Shown: positions 9,611 through 17,970, numbered from the stretch's first letter. The stretch: 64,000 bases of DNA from Bacillus sp. FJAT-27445 (GCF_001510665.1 NZ_LMTI01000003.1:35766-99765); one strand, 5' to 3'. Program-made: numbers and translations. The notes: generated by a model from the sequence alone, not told the origin.

Positions 9611-9712
9611 TCCCATACAAGATGTGGATAGAAATTGTGGACATGTGGATAAGTTCTGTGGATAACGTGTTTGTAAACTGTTTGTAACCATTTTGTAAAG
9701 GGCTGTGGATTG
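9541..9712. other. DnaA-box cluster
   Basis: Perfect DnaA boxes (TGTGGATAA, the complement of TTATCCACA) lie at 9541-9549, 9644-9652 and 9657-9665. One-mismatch boxes lie at 9551-9559 (TTATCAACA), 9623-9631 (TGTGGATAG) and 9704-9712 (TGTGGATTG). Six boxes in about 170 bases on mainly one strand is far above chance. Family knowledge: B. subtilis has DnaA clusters outside oriC, one of which I recall being at yydA (rlmH). There is no dnaA gene or AT-rich unwinding element here, so it is not an origin. Confidence 0.75.
9672..9699 (+). promoter_or_regulatory. triple WalR-like half-site upstream of rlmH
   Basis: TGTAAA (9672-9677), TGTAAC (9683-9688) and TGTAAA (9694-9699) are each separated by exactly five bases, giving two overlapping perfect WalR boxes with 11-base phasing. 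They end 12 bases before the rlmH start codon, over its ribosome-binding region, so a regulator here would more likely repress or affect the DnaA cluster than activate rlmH. No experimental support; it could be chance in T/A/G-rich DNA. Confidence 0.4.
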
Positions 9713-10191
9713 TGAATATCTCTGTTGTAACGGTTGGTAAATTGAAAGAGAAATATTTGAAGCAGGGGATAGAGGAATATACGAAACGGCTGTCCGCCTA
9801 TGCCAAAATTGAAATCATTGAAGTCCCCGATGAAAAGGCGCCTGAGGAAATGAGCGAAGCCGAGATGGAACAGGTGAAGAAAAAAGAGGGGGAGCGGATT
9901 CTGGCGAAGGTCAGCGCCGATGCCCATGTCATAGCCCTGGCCATTGATGGGAAAATGCAATCGTCCGAGGAGCTTGCAGCCAATTTGGACAGGCTGGCCC
10001 TCCACGGCAAGAGCAAAATCGCCTTTATCATTGGGGGATCGCTCGGATTAAGTAGCGAGGTACTGAGCCGGGCCAATGAGAAGCTTTCCTTTTCACGAAT
10101 GACTTTTCCGCATCAGCTCATGCGGCTGATTCTTGTTGAACAGATTTATAGGGCTTTTCGGATTAATCGGGGTGAACCGTATCATAAGTAA
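9712..10191 (+). CDS. rlmH: RlmH, 23S rRNA pseudouridine-1915 N3-methyltransferase
   Basis: 159 residues, the standard length of the SPOUT-class RlmH family, starting at GTG 9712 behind AAAGGG. The N-terminus [19 protein letters not shown], the cofactor-knot region [10 protein letters not shown] and the C-terminal [26 protein letters not shown] are diagnostic. It methylates pseudouridine 1915 in 23S rRNA on the assembled ribosome. Its last codons (GEPYHK-stop) form the equivalent of the staphylococcal orfX att site, and a second copy of these bases lies at 12431. Confidence 0.97.
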   Translation: MNISVVTVGKLKEKYLKQGIEEYTKRLSAYAKIEIIEVPDEKAPEEMSEAEMEQVKKKEGERILAKVSADAHVIALAIDGKMQSSEELAANLDRLALHGKSKIAFIIGGSLGLSSEVLSRANEKLSFSRMTFPHQLMRLILVEQIYRAFRINRGEPYHK

Positions 10192-10194
10192 ATG
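10171..10194 (+). repeat. left copy of the rlmH 3'-end direct repeat (SCC-like att)
   Basis: This is the end of rlmH: GGT GAA CCG TAT CAT AAG TAA plus ATG. It is repeated at 12431-12454 with 20 of 24 bases the same; within the seven shared codons the differences are all third-position or stop-synonymous changes. In staphylococci the equivalent orfX end is the attB of SCC elements. After it, 10195-10510 is AT-rich and holds only a weak TTGTCA-type promoter near 10418 and no gene I can support. Confidence 0.7.
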
Positions 10195-10510
10195 AGGTTC
10201 TAAACAGTATAGATTAAATCAAGGCTGTTTTTATTTAGAAATTTGAATAAATAATATTTTGAATTCATATTACTTATCCAAAAATATAACTGTTACTTTT
10301 AAGAGATTTTTGAGAGAATAATCGTATAGATTTCCTTCCATATATTATAAAAATATAAATGAAAAGGGCTGTTTATATGAGTGGAGTCGATAATTTAGAG
10401 GGATAAATTACAGTATATTTGTCAATATAAGAAGTGAGGATAATAAACTAAAAAGTAATGTACTATCCTTTATAAGAAAATAGAATAAATTGAGGAGAGA
10501 GGTGATAGTT

Positions 10511-11779
10511 ATGAAAATCAAAGATATTTATCTTGAAAACTTTCGGGGATTCGATCGGCTTCATTTAAATTTAGAAGGAAAGAGTGCAGTTATTGTTGGT
10601 TCGAATGGAGCTGGTAAATCTTCTGTTATAAATGCTGTTGTTACTGCGTTATCGCTAATAGTAGATAAGCTTTCGTTTAATATTTCTAAAAAGGTTGATT
10701 TACATGAAACGGATATAAAAAATGGAAAGCAAAGATATATTATTAAAACTTTAGTAGAACATAATAATCATGAAGGCTTAGCTGAAGTTATCAAAACTAG
10801 ATCGAAGACAGCCCATAGTAAGAGTCCTTCTTCTTCTAAAGGATCTAAATTCAATGATTTAGTAGAAGCTGTTCATAAGGCCTTAGATTCCAATAAATAT
10901 ATTAATGTACCAGTGACAGTTTTTTATTCTGCACATAGAAATGTAATAGATGTACCTTTAAGAATCAAAAATAAACATGAATTTGATCAGTTTTCTACTT
11001 ATCTAAATTGCTTTTCAAGTAGTACTGATTTCAGAGCCTTTTTTGAATGGTTTAGAAATCAAGAGGATATAGAAAATGAAGAGAAAATCGATTCAGATAT
11101 TAATTATAAAGATAGACAACTTGAAGCTGTTAGAAGAGCCGTTTATGGTTTTATGCCTGGTTTTACTGATTTGCGAATTATTAGAAAAGGTAAAATGCGA
11201 ATGGTCATCTCAAAAAACGGTCATAGATTAGAATTAAATCAACTATCAGATGGTGAAAAGTGTACCTTAGCAATGATTGGTGATTTAGCCCGTAGACTTG
11301 CTTTAGCCAATCCCTACTTAGAGAACCCATTGAATGGGGAGGGGATAGTATTTATAGACGAAATAGAGTTACATCTACATCCAGCATGGCAAAGAGAAAT
11401 TATTGGACGACTAGAAGATATTTTCCCAAACATACAATTTATTATTTCAACACATTCACCACAAGTCCTTGGTGAAATTAAGTCTGCTAAAATTTATGTT
11501 ATACATGAAATAGAAAATTCAAATACATTTTCAGCTGATTTAGTTCATAATACTTTCGGGAAAGATTCAAATATTATTCTTGAGGAATATTTGAACGCAG
11601 CTTCTAAAAATGTGGAAATTAAAACGAAATTAGATCATCTTTTTAAATATATAGCAGTTAATAATCTTGAAAAGGCTAGTGAGTTGCTAGAATACCTTTC
11701 AGATATTATTGGTGAAGCGGATCCAAATTTAATAAAAGCAGAATTGATTATTCAAAGGAAAAAGGCATTGAAAAAATGA
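10511..11779 (+). CDS. ptuA: PtuA-like AAA ATPase of a Septu-type defence system
   Basis: 422 residues from ATG 10511 behind AGGTGA; an upstream in-frame TTG at 10490 is less likely. It is an OLD/RecF/ABC-type ATPase: KIKDIYLENFRGFDRL at the N-terminus, Walker A GSNGAGKS near residues 31-38, the signature LSDGEKCTLAMIGDLARR, Walker B VFIDEIELHLHP (D283, E284) and the switch IISTHSPQVL. It overlaps an HNH gene by ATGA. Family knowledge: ATPase plus HNH is the Septu (PtuAB) anti-phage pair; PtuAB also accompanies some retrons, but no reverse transcriptase is present. Much more AT-rich than rlmH, so probably acquired. Confidence 0.85.
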   Translation: MKIKDIYLENFRGFDRLHLNLEGKSAVIVGSNGAGKSSVINAVVTALSLIVDKLSFNISKKVDLHETDIKNGKQRYIIKTLVEHNNHEGLAEVIKTRSKTAHSKSPSSSKGSKFNDLVEAVHKALDSNKYINVPVTVFYSAHRNVIDVPLRIKNKHEFDQFSTYLNCFSSSTDFRAFFEWFRNQEDIENEEKIDSDINYKDRQLEAVRRAVYGFMPGFTDLRIIRKGKMRMVISKNGHRLELNQLSDGEKCTLAMIGDLARRLALANPYLENPLNGEGIVFIDEIELHLHPAWQREIIGRLEDIFPNIQFIISTHSPQVLGEIKSAKIYVIHEIENSNTFSADLVHNTFGKDSNIILEEYLNAASKNVEIKTKLDHLFKYIAVNNLEKASELLEYLSDIIGEADPNLIKAELIIQRKKALKK

Positions 11780-12411
11780 GGCATTTTCCAAAATCAACTT
11801 CACCCACAGCTTTCGAAGATTGGAAAGTAAAAAGAGGAAGAAGAGCGAGATACAACAATATTCCTCAGGCTTTAAAACAAGAACTGAGAAATAGTTTATC
11901 TAAAGAGCAATCTGGTTTATGTTGTTATTGCGGAATAAGCTTAAAAAATGACAATGTTCATATCGAACATTTTAAACCTCAGAACGATTTTCCGGGACAA
12001 GCATTAAATTATAAGAACTTACATGCCTCCTGTATGGGAAAAGAATATATTCCTTCTGAGGTCTATGAGTTAGACTTCTGTGGCCATGCAAAAAAAAATT
12101 GGTATAATCCTAACTTATTAGTTTCTCCTTTGGATCCTAATTGTGAATCATATTTTTTATATAATTTTAATGGAAGTGTTGAAAATAATAATAATCTTGC
12201 AGCAAAAGAAACTATTGAAAAATTAAATTTAGATAGTTATTTATTACGGTCTCAAAGGGAGTCTGCTATTGAAGGAATAATGAGTACAATAGATATTGGT
12301 GAATCTAATGATATTAAAGAATGTATTGATTTTCTTGAAACTCCTGATCAAGATGGAAATCTAAATAGCTTTAGTTTCATCATTGCTGGTCTTTTAAAAA
12401 CTTTAATTTAA
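11776..12411 (+). CDS. ptuB: PtuB-like HNH nuclease of a Septu-type defence system
   Basis: 211 residues, starting inside the stop region of the ATPase gene (ATGA). It begins MRHFPKSTSPTAFEDWKVKRG, like the retron/Septu HNH family. CCYCG (C49, C52) and HIEHFKPQ (H62, H65) form the HNH/zinc site; further conserved Cys and Asn-Pro-Asn residues (HASC, NPNLLVSPLDPNC) follow. Family knowledge: the HNH subunit degrades DNA once freed or activated by the PtuA complex on phage infection. Length is slightly short for the family but the core is intact. Confidence 0.85.
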   Translation: MRHFPKSTSPTAFEDWKVKRGRRARYNNIPQALKQELRNSLSKEQSGLCCYCGISLKNDNVHIEHFKPQNDFPGQALNYKNLHASCMGKEYIPSEVYELDFCGHAKKNWYNPNLLVSPLDPNCESYFLYNFNGSVENNNNLAAKETIEKLNLDSYLLRSQRESAIEGIMSTIDIGESNDIKECIDFLETPDQDGNLNSFSFIIAGLLKTLI

Positions 12412-12430
12412 CCCCATTTATATACATCAC

Positions 12431-12454
12431 GGTGAACCTTACCATAAATAGATG
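12431..12454 (+). repeat. right copy of the rlmH 3'-end direct repeat (SCC-like att)
   Basis: GGT GAA CCT TAC CAT AAA TAG ATG reproduces the end of rlmH (GEPYHK-stop), but no rlmH body precedes it. Homology starts abruptly at GGTGAACC. It lies 19 bases after the ptuB stop, so the two repeats bracket precisely the defence cassette (about 2.26 kb). Confidence 0.7.
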
Positions 12455-12527
12455 CAGTTTAAATTATTAACAATGATAGACAACCCCATTGGATGAAATT
12501 GGAGAGGTTGCCAAAGGGAACAATAAA

Positions 12528-12556
12528 AACAGAGATGATAAGAACTCATCTCTGTT
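12528..12556. terminator. 11-bp perfect hairpin behind the right repeat
   Basis: AACAGAGATGA (12528-12538) pairs with 12546-12556 around a 7-base loop. A short T-rich stretch follows on the plus strand (TTCTATTATTT). It may end transcription of the Septu operon or of the remnant on the minus strand. Confidence 0.5.
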
Positions 12557-12581
12557 CTATTATTTACCTGGTTGTATTCAA

Positions 12582-12700
12582 TCACTGAATAGTAAAATCC
12601 CCTTGAGCTATTAAGTCTGAACCATTTTTAAACATCGCAAGTAGGCCGAATAAAAATCCACAAAGCCAAACGAACCCGAACGAAGGAGAGATGCGAGGCT
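12582..12700 (-). pseudogene. possible C-terminal remnant of a small membrane protein
   Basis: On the minus strand an open stretch of about 38 codons, closed upstream by a stop, reads RISPSFGFVWLCGFLFG then LLAMFKNGSDLIAQGDFTIQ and a stop. It has one strongly hydrophobic segment and no start codon or RBS at its head. It could be the 3' end of a gene cut by insertion of the neighbouring island. I do not recognise the family. Confidence 0.25.
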
Positions 12701-12804
12701 AGAAGTACAAGAACTATTTTCATATGAATGGATTGTATTAGAGGTCATGAAGGCTACATTCAAATGAAGGACAACAATATTGGTAAACTTTTTATATAAT
12801 ATGG

Positions 12805-13587
12805 CTATTTCTTAAATTCCCTTTCTTCTCCATATCCCATCGTTACCACTTCGGTTTGTTGATAATCGCTTAACAACTCTTTTAGGTCTTTATCTCTATC
12901 TATCATATATTCCACTACGGGAAAGGAGTTCAATAATTGATCAAGGGTATCCGGTGATGTGGCACTTTTTTTAGATGGAAATGTATGGCTTGGAATAACG
13001 TATTGAACTTTCAATAGGTTCTTTACTGCATAGGCTGCTTCTTTTGGACCCATTGTAAAATGGCCTGATGAGGATAATATTGCAATCTCTGGATTATACA
13101 CATCTTGAATTAACTTCATATCGTACATAAGAGCCGTATCCCCAGAATGGTAAACTGTATAATCATTGTCAAAGTCAAAAATATAACCAGATGCCTCTCC
13201 CGCATATATTGGGGTTCCTTCTATCTCACCGTATGAGGAGGTATGTTTTGCTTGAACCATTGTGACGTTAAGACCTTCGAAGGACACCGAACCACCTAGA
13301 TTAATGGGAAGTACATTTTTAATGCCCTTTTGCAGAAGTATCATGGCCAAATCATATTGGGCAACAACCATAATGTCAGGTTTGTTTTCCACTATCTTAG
13401 AAAGCCCACTTGTATGATCAAAATGTCCGTGTGTCAAAAATACACAATCAATCGCATTATAAAAATCCTTATTATCTAGCTGTTGTGGAAATCCTGGATT
13501 TAAATCAATAAATGGATCTACGAGGTAATTTTTCCCCTCCTTACTTGTAAACATATACATTGCATGACCAAGCCGTAAAATTTTCAT
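12805..13587 (-). CDS. MBL-fold metal-dependent hydrolase (UlaG/UPF0173-like)
   Basis: 260 residues. The N-terminus MKILRLGHAMYMFTSKEGKNYLVDPFID and THGHFDHTSG (HxHxDH) are typical of the small single-domain MBL hydrolases related to UlaG and UPF0173; further ligands lie in HSGDTALM and IPSHTFP. The substrate is unknown. It is transcribed towards the Septu island from a region that also faces the MFS gene, so the two share a divergent promoter region (13588-13811). Confidence 0.85.
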   Translation of the reverse strand: MKILRLGHAMYMFTSKEGKNYLVDPFIDLNPGFPQQLDNKDFYNAIDCVFLTHGHFDHTSGLSKIVENKPDIMVVAQYDLAMILLQKGIKNVLPINLGGSVSFEGLNVTMVQAKHTSSYGEIEGTPIYAGEASGYIFDFDNDYTVYHSGDTALMYDMKLIQDVYNPEIAILSSSGHFTMGPKEAAYAVKNLLKVQYVIPSHTFPSKKSATSPDTLDQLLNSFPVVEYMIDRDKDLKELLSDYQQTEVVTMGYGEEREFKK

Positions 13588-13811
13588 TACATTCTTCTCC
13601 CCTTAATATTAGTAAAGTAAAACCACTATCATTCTATTCCTGACTTTCAAATTAATAAGTACGATTTACAAAATGCAAATATTGGCTTAAATAAGTAAAG
13701 AATATCTTGGGAAGATCCAACAAGTATCAGTGTTGTTTTTGTTAATGTGCACTGCTAAGGATACAAATTGTGCTAATATGAAGGGATATACTATCTAGAG
13801 GAGACATCAAA

Positions 13812-15170
13812 ATGACCGTGGAAAAAAATGAAAAATTTATCATACTAGCTGTGGCATTGGGTATTATCCTTAATCCATTAAATACAACGATGATTACAGT
13901 AGCTTTACCAGCAATACAAAAGGATTTCCAACTGAGTTCAACAAATATTTCATGGTTAATTGCTTCTTATTTTATCATTAGTGCCATCTTTACGCCGTTG
14001 ATCGGAAAATTGAGTGATACTTATGGGAGGAAATTGATCTTTTTAAGTGGTCTTGTGCTTGTGGTGATATCATCTATTTTGGCACCGTTATCTCCGAATA
14101 TGCCTGTGTTACTTTTGATGCGTGGAATCCAAGCCATTGGTACCTCAGCACTCTTTCCAGCCGGAGTTGGAATAATACGTAATACCATTCAGCACAATCA
14201 AAACCGTGTGATCGGCACCTTAGCTGTTTTTGCCACAACTTCTGCGGCATTCGGACCAACTATAGGTGGAATGCTCATTCAGTTCGGGGGATGGCCGGTT
14301 ATTTTTTATGTGAATTTGCCGATACTAGCAATCGGAATTGGATTAACAATGATGTTTGTCCCGAAAGATAAGAAAAATACAGCAATATCCTATAAGTTGG
14401 ATGGACTTGGAATTGTATTATTTAGTTTATTTATTACTTTTTGGATGGTCTTTTTACTTGGACTCGAGCAAGGTGTTCAAATCAAAACATTGATTCTTGC
14501 GGTTATACTAACCGTTATTTTCTACATATACGAGAAAAGAAGAGATGAACCATTTATTAATGTGAATTTCTTCCGGAAAAACTTGAATGTAGCACTTATT
14601 TTTGGCCAGTACATTTTATCAACCGTCATATTTTTTGCAGTGCTGTTAAGCTTTCCAACATTCATACAAAGTGCATTAGGTGCAAGCTCTCAAACGGCGG
14701 GAATCGTGATGCTGTCGCTTTCGATTTTCGCAATGATCATGACACCTATCGCGACTAGATGGATAGAGAGGAAAGGATTTCGCATTCCGTTATTGGCCAG
14801 TGTGTTGCTGGGATTAGTAGGGGTTATCCTGCTATTTACTATTAAGGATAGTTCTGCTTTAGTATGGCTTGGCGTTGTACTTGCGGTTACGGGGGTTAGT
14901 AATGGGATACAGAATATCGGACTGCAAAATTTGTTGTATTCCTTTATTAGTGTTTCCGAAAGTGGGATCGCATCTGGGTTGCTCATGACATCGAGATTTA
15001 TCGGGAATATCCTTGCTTCGAGTATTTATGGTGTAGCGTTTGCTACAGGAATGAATGAAGGAAATATGAATACAATGGCCATTGTATTAGTGGTTGTTGC
15101 TGTTGTTTTGGTTCCGGGCATGCTCTATGTTACGGTGTTTGAAAAGAAGAATAGTAAAAAGATGGTATAA
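13812..15170 (+). CDS. MFS drug:H+ antiporter, DHA2-like
   Basis: 452 residues, almost entirely hydrophobic with about 13-14 TM segments. The DHA2/EmrB-QacA signatures are visible: LNTTMITVALPAIQKDF, IGKLSDTYGRKLIFLSG between TM2 and TM3, and the antiporter motif region around ALFPAGVGIIRN and AFGPTIGGMLIQFGGW. It probably exports a hydrophobic drug; the substrate is not predictable. ATG follows GAGGAGA. It stands divergent to the MBL gene. Confidence 0.88.
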   Translation: MTVEKNEKFIILAVALGIILNPLNTTMITVALPAIQKDFQLSSTNISWLIASYFIISAIFTPLIGKLSDTYGRKLIFLSGLVLVVISSILAPLSPNMPVLLLMRGIQAIGTSALFPAGVGIIRNTIQHNQNRVIGTLAVFATTSAAFGPTIGGMLIQFGGWPVIFYVNLPILAIGIGLTMMFVPKDKKNTAISYKLDGLGIVLFSLFITFWMVFLLGLEQGVQIKTLILAVILTVIFYIYEKRRDEPFINVNFFRKNLNVALIFGQYILSTVIFFAVLLSFPTFIQSALGASSQTAGIVMLSLSIFAMIMTPIATRWIERKGFRIPLLASVLLGLVGVILLFTIKDSSALVWLGVVLAVTGVSNGIQNIGLQNLLYSFISVSESGIASGLLMTSRFIGNILASSIYGVAFATGMNEGNMNTMAIVLVVVAVVLVPGMLYVTVFEKKNSKKMV

Positions 15171-15224
15171 AATACCTGATAATGCTTCCTTGTTATAAGT
15201 TTCAAACTGCAGCTTAATGTATTG

Positions 15225-15236
15225 CGGTGAACCGTA
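15225..15236 (+). repeat. weak third match to the rlmH-end repeat
   Basis: GGTGAACCGTA recurs here exactly (11 bases shared with the rlmH copy), preceded by CG as at 12429-12430, but the following bases diverge (GTTTTTTTCATAA). It lies 55 bases after the MFS gene. It might be a decayed outer boundary of a larger island from 12431 to here; chance is not excluded. Confidence 0.25.
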
Positions 15237-15371
15237 GTTTTTTTCATAATTATCGAATGGCGTATCAGAAAAATAGGCCATTCTTTACAGTGGTTATATA
15301 AAAAGGAATAAAAGGGAAAAGTTTTAAAAAGGAATTAGTAATATTTAACCTTAGGATTTGGGGGATTTTAA

Positions 15372-16280
15372 TTGAAAAAAATGAATGTAGGTATTATAGG
15401 AATTGGAAGAATTGCTGGGAAATATATTAATCCAGTATATGGAAATAAGAGATATAACCTTTTTGCTTTATGTGATTTAAAGGAATCGGCAGAACAAACT
15501 GCAAGGAAATATAATGCTCTTTTTTATAGTAATTATAAAGAAATGTTATTACATGAAGAGATGGATCTTGTTATTATTACGACACCTCCAAATACTCACT
15601 TTGAAATAGCAAAAGACTGTTTGCTCCACAAAAAGAATGTAATTTTAGAAAAACCGGCAGTATTTAATATGGACGAATTGAATGTCCTTTTTGAATTGGC
15701 TAAGAAAAACAATGTTTCATTTGATGTAATCTTCCATTGGATGTATGGAAATGAAGTATTATATCTCAAAGACAAAATCGGAACCTTTGGAGATATAAAA
15801 AGGATAGAGTCTACGGTGCTGGACCCTTATACGGATGGGAATTTCCATATTAAAGATGAGTATATTGGTTTAGAAGGCTGTTGGTTTGACAGCGGGATCA
15901 ATTGTTTAAGTTTGTTATCATGCTTTATAGATATTAGAAAACTCCATTTAGTGGAGAAACAGTATATTTACGATGATAAAGTCCACCAAGATATATATTC
16001 AAAGCATCAATACGTAATGGGTGATACGGATATTTCTATTACGGTTGATTGGAGATATCGTGCCAACCATAAGTATACGAAAATTTATTTTGCAAAAGAT
16101 GTCCTATATATCGATCATTCACGGCAAATCATCTTACTCAATAATAAGCTGCTAGTGGATTTAAATGATGGCGACCGATTGGAAAATCACTATAAAAATT
16201 ATTTCGAAAGGTATAGATATAATTTAAATAATACTGATAATATTCTCACTATACATGATATATTAATAGGAAATAAGTAA
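15372..16280 (+). CDS. Gfo/Idh/MocA-family oxidoreductase
   Basis: 302 residues, a little shorter than typical members (330-380). An N-terminal Rossmann fold shows GIIGIGRIAGKYIN, a nucleotide-binding strand LFALCDLKES, and the family hallmark EKPAVFNMDEL (EKP) near residue 93. The C-terminal domain is compact. Start is TTG 15372 (GGGGGATTTTAATTG) giving MKKMNVGIIG. It is followed after 18 bases by an unrecognised membrane protein, likely co-transcribed. Both genes are AT-rich compared with core genes. Substrate unknown, probably a sugar or cyclitol derivative. Confidence 0.8.
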   Translation: MKKMNVGIIGIGRIAGKYINPVYGNKRYNLFALCDLKESAEQTARKYNALFYSNYKEMLLHEEMDLVIITTPPNTHFEIAKDCLLHKKNVILEKPAVFNMDELNVLFELAKKNNVSFDVIFHWMYGNEVLYLKDKIGTFGDIKRIESTVLDPYTDGNFHIKDEYIGLEGCWFDSGINCLSLLSCFIDIRKLHLVEKQYIYDDKVHQDIYSKHQYVMGDTDISITVDWRYRANHKYTKIYFAKDVLYIDHSRQIILLNNKLLVDLNDGDRLENHYKNYFERYRYNLNNTDNILTIHDILIGNK

Positions 16281-16298
16281 TAGCTATAGGAGAATAGT

Positions 16299-17636
16299 AT
16301 GAATAAAATAGTTGAGGTTCCATTAAAAATAGGGAAATTAGTAACTGTTATATTTATTGAGAAATTAACCCTGCTTTTAAAGGTGATTGGCGTAAGAGCG
16401 TCATTTTACATTTTGACGATAGTAGCACTATACTACTATTACCATCAAAAATCCCTGGACGTCTTACTGCCCATCATAATTGGTATTTTTATTTCGGATT
16501 TAATCAAGTCTCTTTATGAGAATTTTCTAATGGTAAAAGAAGATAAATTAAAGACTACTCATAGCATGAAATATTTACAAGAAATATATCAAAATAATTA
16601 TAATAAAGAACTGGTCTTGAATGAGTCGAATATAGAGTTTTTATATAACGATTCCTTTGTGAATCAAAAGGATTTCAAGATTATGATTGAAGATGCCCCC
16701 AATAAAATGTTTGATCCGGATCCATTAATTAAAAGCAGCTACTCTGAAATAATGAAAGCACATAAGGGCAGTTATATTAAAAATTTTGAAACGATAAGGC
16801 TTGATGGGTATACATTAAATGAAACCACCCGTACCCTTACACTATTGACGTCTAGAAGTAATTTTTACAATCATCTTTTAACCAATAGAGCCATAGATTA
16901 TGAGTTTGAACCGGGATTATCCGTTAGGAAAATCTTCGAATATGGACCTCGCCTAAATAAATTCGAAACGACAAAAATGTCAAACCATATTGGGATCAAT
17001 GGGATTGTTCAGCTTAGTGATGGCTATACAATACTTCCTAAAAGAGGAACCAATGCTACATATTCTAAAAATAAAATGACGGCATCGATTGCTTCACCAT
17101 TAATCAGCAGCCATGATAAAAATGGGACGGTAGAGCTTACGTATGAGGGACTGAAAAATGAAGTCATAAGCCTACTAAATAGTAGATTATATATTGATAC
17201 AGAAACGATTAGTGATCCTTCTGTTGAAGTTATTTTCCTGGGTTTCGGCAGAGAGATATATGAGGGAGGAAAACCTCAATTTTATTTTTTAGTTAAATTA
17301 AATTCATTAAGTTCTCAAGATTACTTGCAGATTTTAAAAGATAAAAAGAAGAAAATGAAAAATAATAAATCTATTGATAAGGATAGTAATTTATATATTT
17401 GCAATTTGTTATCTCTAAAACTAAAAAAGAATTATAGCGGATCGGTTGAATGTATTAACTATTATACAGATAAGATAAAGTTTAAATCCGTTGAGTTTTC
17501 CTTTTTAGCGAACGTTTGGCATGTAAAAGAGGCCGGGTATTTGGAACACTTTAATGTAGATCAAATAGAAAATGAAAATATCATAAATTTAGAGATGCAG
17601 AAAAAGCCATGGGAACAGTTGAAAAAATCGGTCTAA
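16299..17636 (+). CDS. unrecognised protein with two N-terminal TM helices and a Nudix-like C-terminal region
   Basis: 445 residues. Two adjacent TM segments (about 36-53 and 57-72) are followed by a large soluble part. Residues about 230-340 (GINGIVQLSDGYTILPKRG, later GLKNEVISLLNS and VIFLGFGREIYEGG) have the strand-loop-helix spacing of Nudix folds, but the canonical REUxEExGU box is degenerate, so catalysis is doubtful. Two TM helices fused to a nucleotide-handling-like domain is a layout seen in membrane effectors, but I see no defence partner. I do not recognise the family. Probable operon with the oxidoreductase upstream. Confidence 0.7.
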   Translation: MNKIVEVPLKIGKLVTVIFIEKLTLLLKVIGVRASFYILTIVALYYYYHQKSLDVLLPIIIGIFISDLIKSLYENFLMVKEDKLKTTHSMKYLQEIYQNNYNKELVLNESNIEFLYNDSFVNQKDFKIMIEDAPNKMFDPDPLIKSSYSEIMKAHKGSYIKNFETIRLDGYTLNETTRTLTLLTSRSNFYNHLLTNRAIDYEFEPGLSVRKIFEYGPRLNKFETTKMSNHIGINGIVQLSDGYTILPKRGTNATYSKNKMTASIASPLISSHDKNGTVELTYEGLKNEVISLLNSRLYIDTETISDPSVEVIFLGFGREIYEGGKPQFYFLVKLNSLSSQDYLQILKDKKKKMKNNKSIDKDSNLYICNLLSLKLKKNYSGSVECINYYTDKIKFKSVEFSFLANVWHVKEAGYLEHFNVDQIENENIINLEMQKKPWEQLKKSV

Positions 17637-17696
17637 AGCCCGTAACAACTATGCTTGCTTGGCTGAAAAAAGACATAGGCAGCACCTAAAGATTGA

Positions 17697-17730
17697 AAAA
17701 AGATCGGTTCACACACCGGTCTTTTTATTT
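17697..17730 (+). terminator. terminator after the oxidoreductase/membrane protein pair
   Basis: A 12-bp stem AAAAAGATCGGT (17697-17708) with 17715-17726 (one wobble pair) around TCACAC, ending in T-rich sequence. The rest of the gap to 17970 is AT-rich without a gene that I can support. Confidence 0.85.
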
Positions 17731-17970
17731 TGCACGGAAGGTACAAAACTGTGGTTTTTCCCTGCTGATATTTAATTGAGTCGCTCCTGACTCTAGCAGT
17801 TTTTATAACTAATAACTCAGATTAATGTAAAAAGATTTAACGAATTCGTCGAAATTATTCGGGAAGAAGACATGATGGTTAGTGCTACAATAATGTAGAT
17901 TGCTCATTATTTCACATGATTTTTTGGGGAATAATAATAAGCATAAATAATCTATAGTGGAGTGATTTAT

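Noticed and set aside
9541-9712. Chromosomal origin of replication
   Set aside because: DnaA boxes are clustered but there is no dnaA or dnaN, no AT-rich unwinding element next to them, and they lie within and beside coding sequence.
10195-10510. Retron ncRNA or reverse transcriptase gene ahead of ptuA
   Set aside because: PtuAB can accompany retrons, but no reverse transcriptase frame or long msr/msd-like hairpin is seen here.
10192-15371. ccr recombinase or mec-type genes of a complete SCC element
   Set aside because: No serine recombinase frame is present on either strand; only the att-like repeats are SCC-like.
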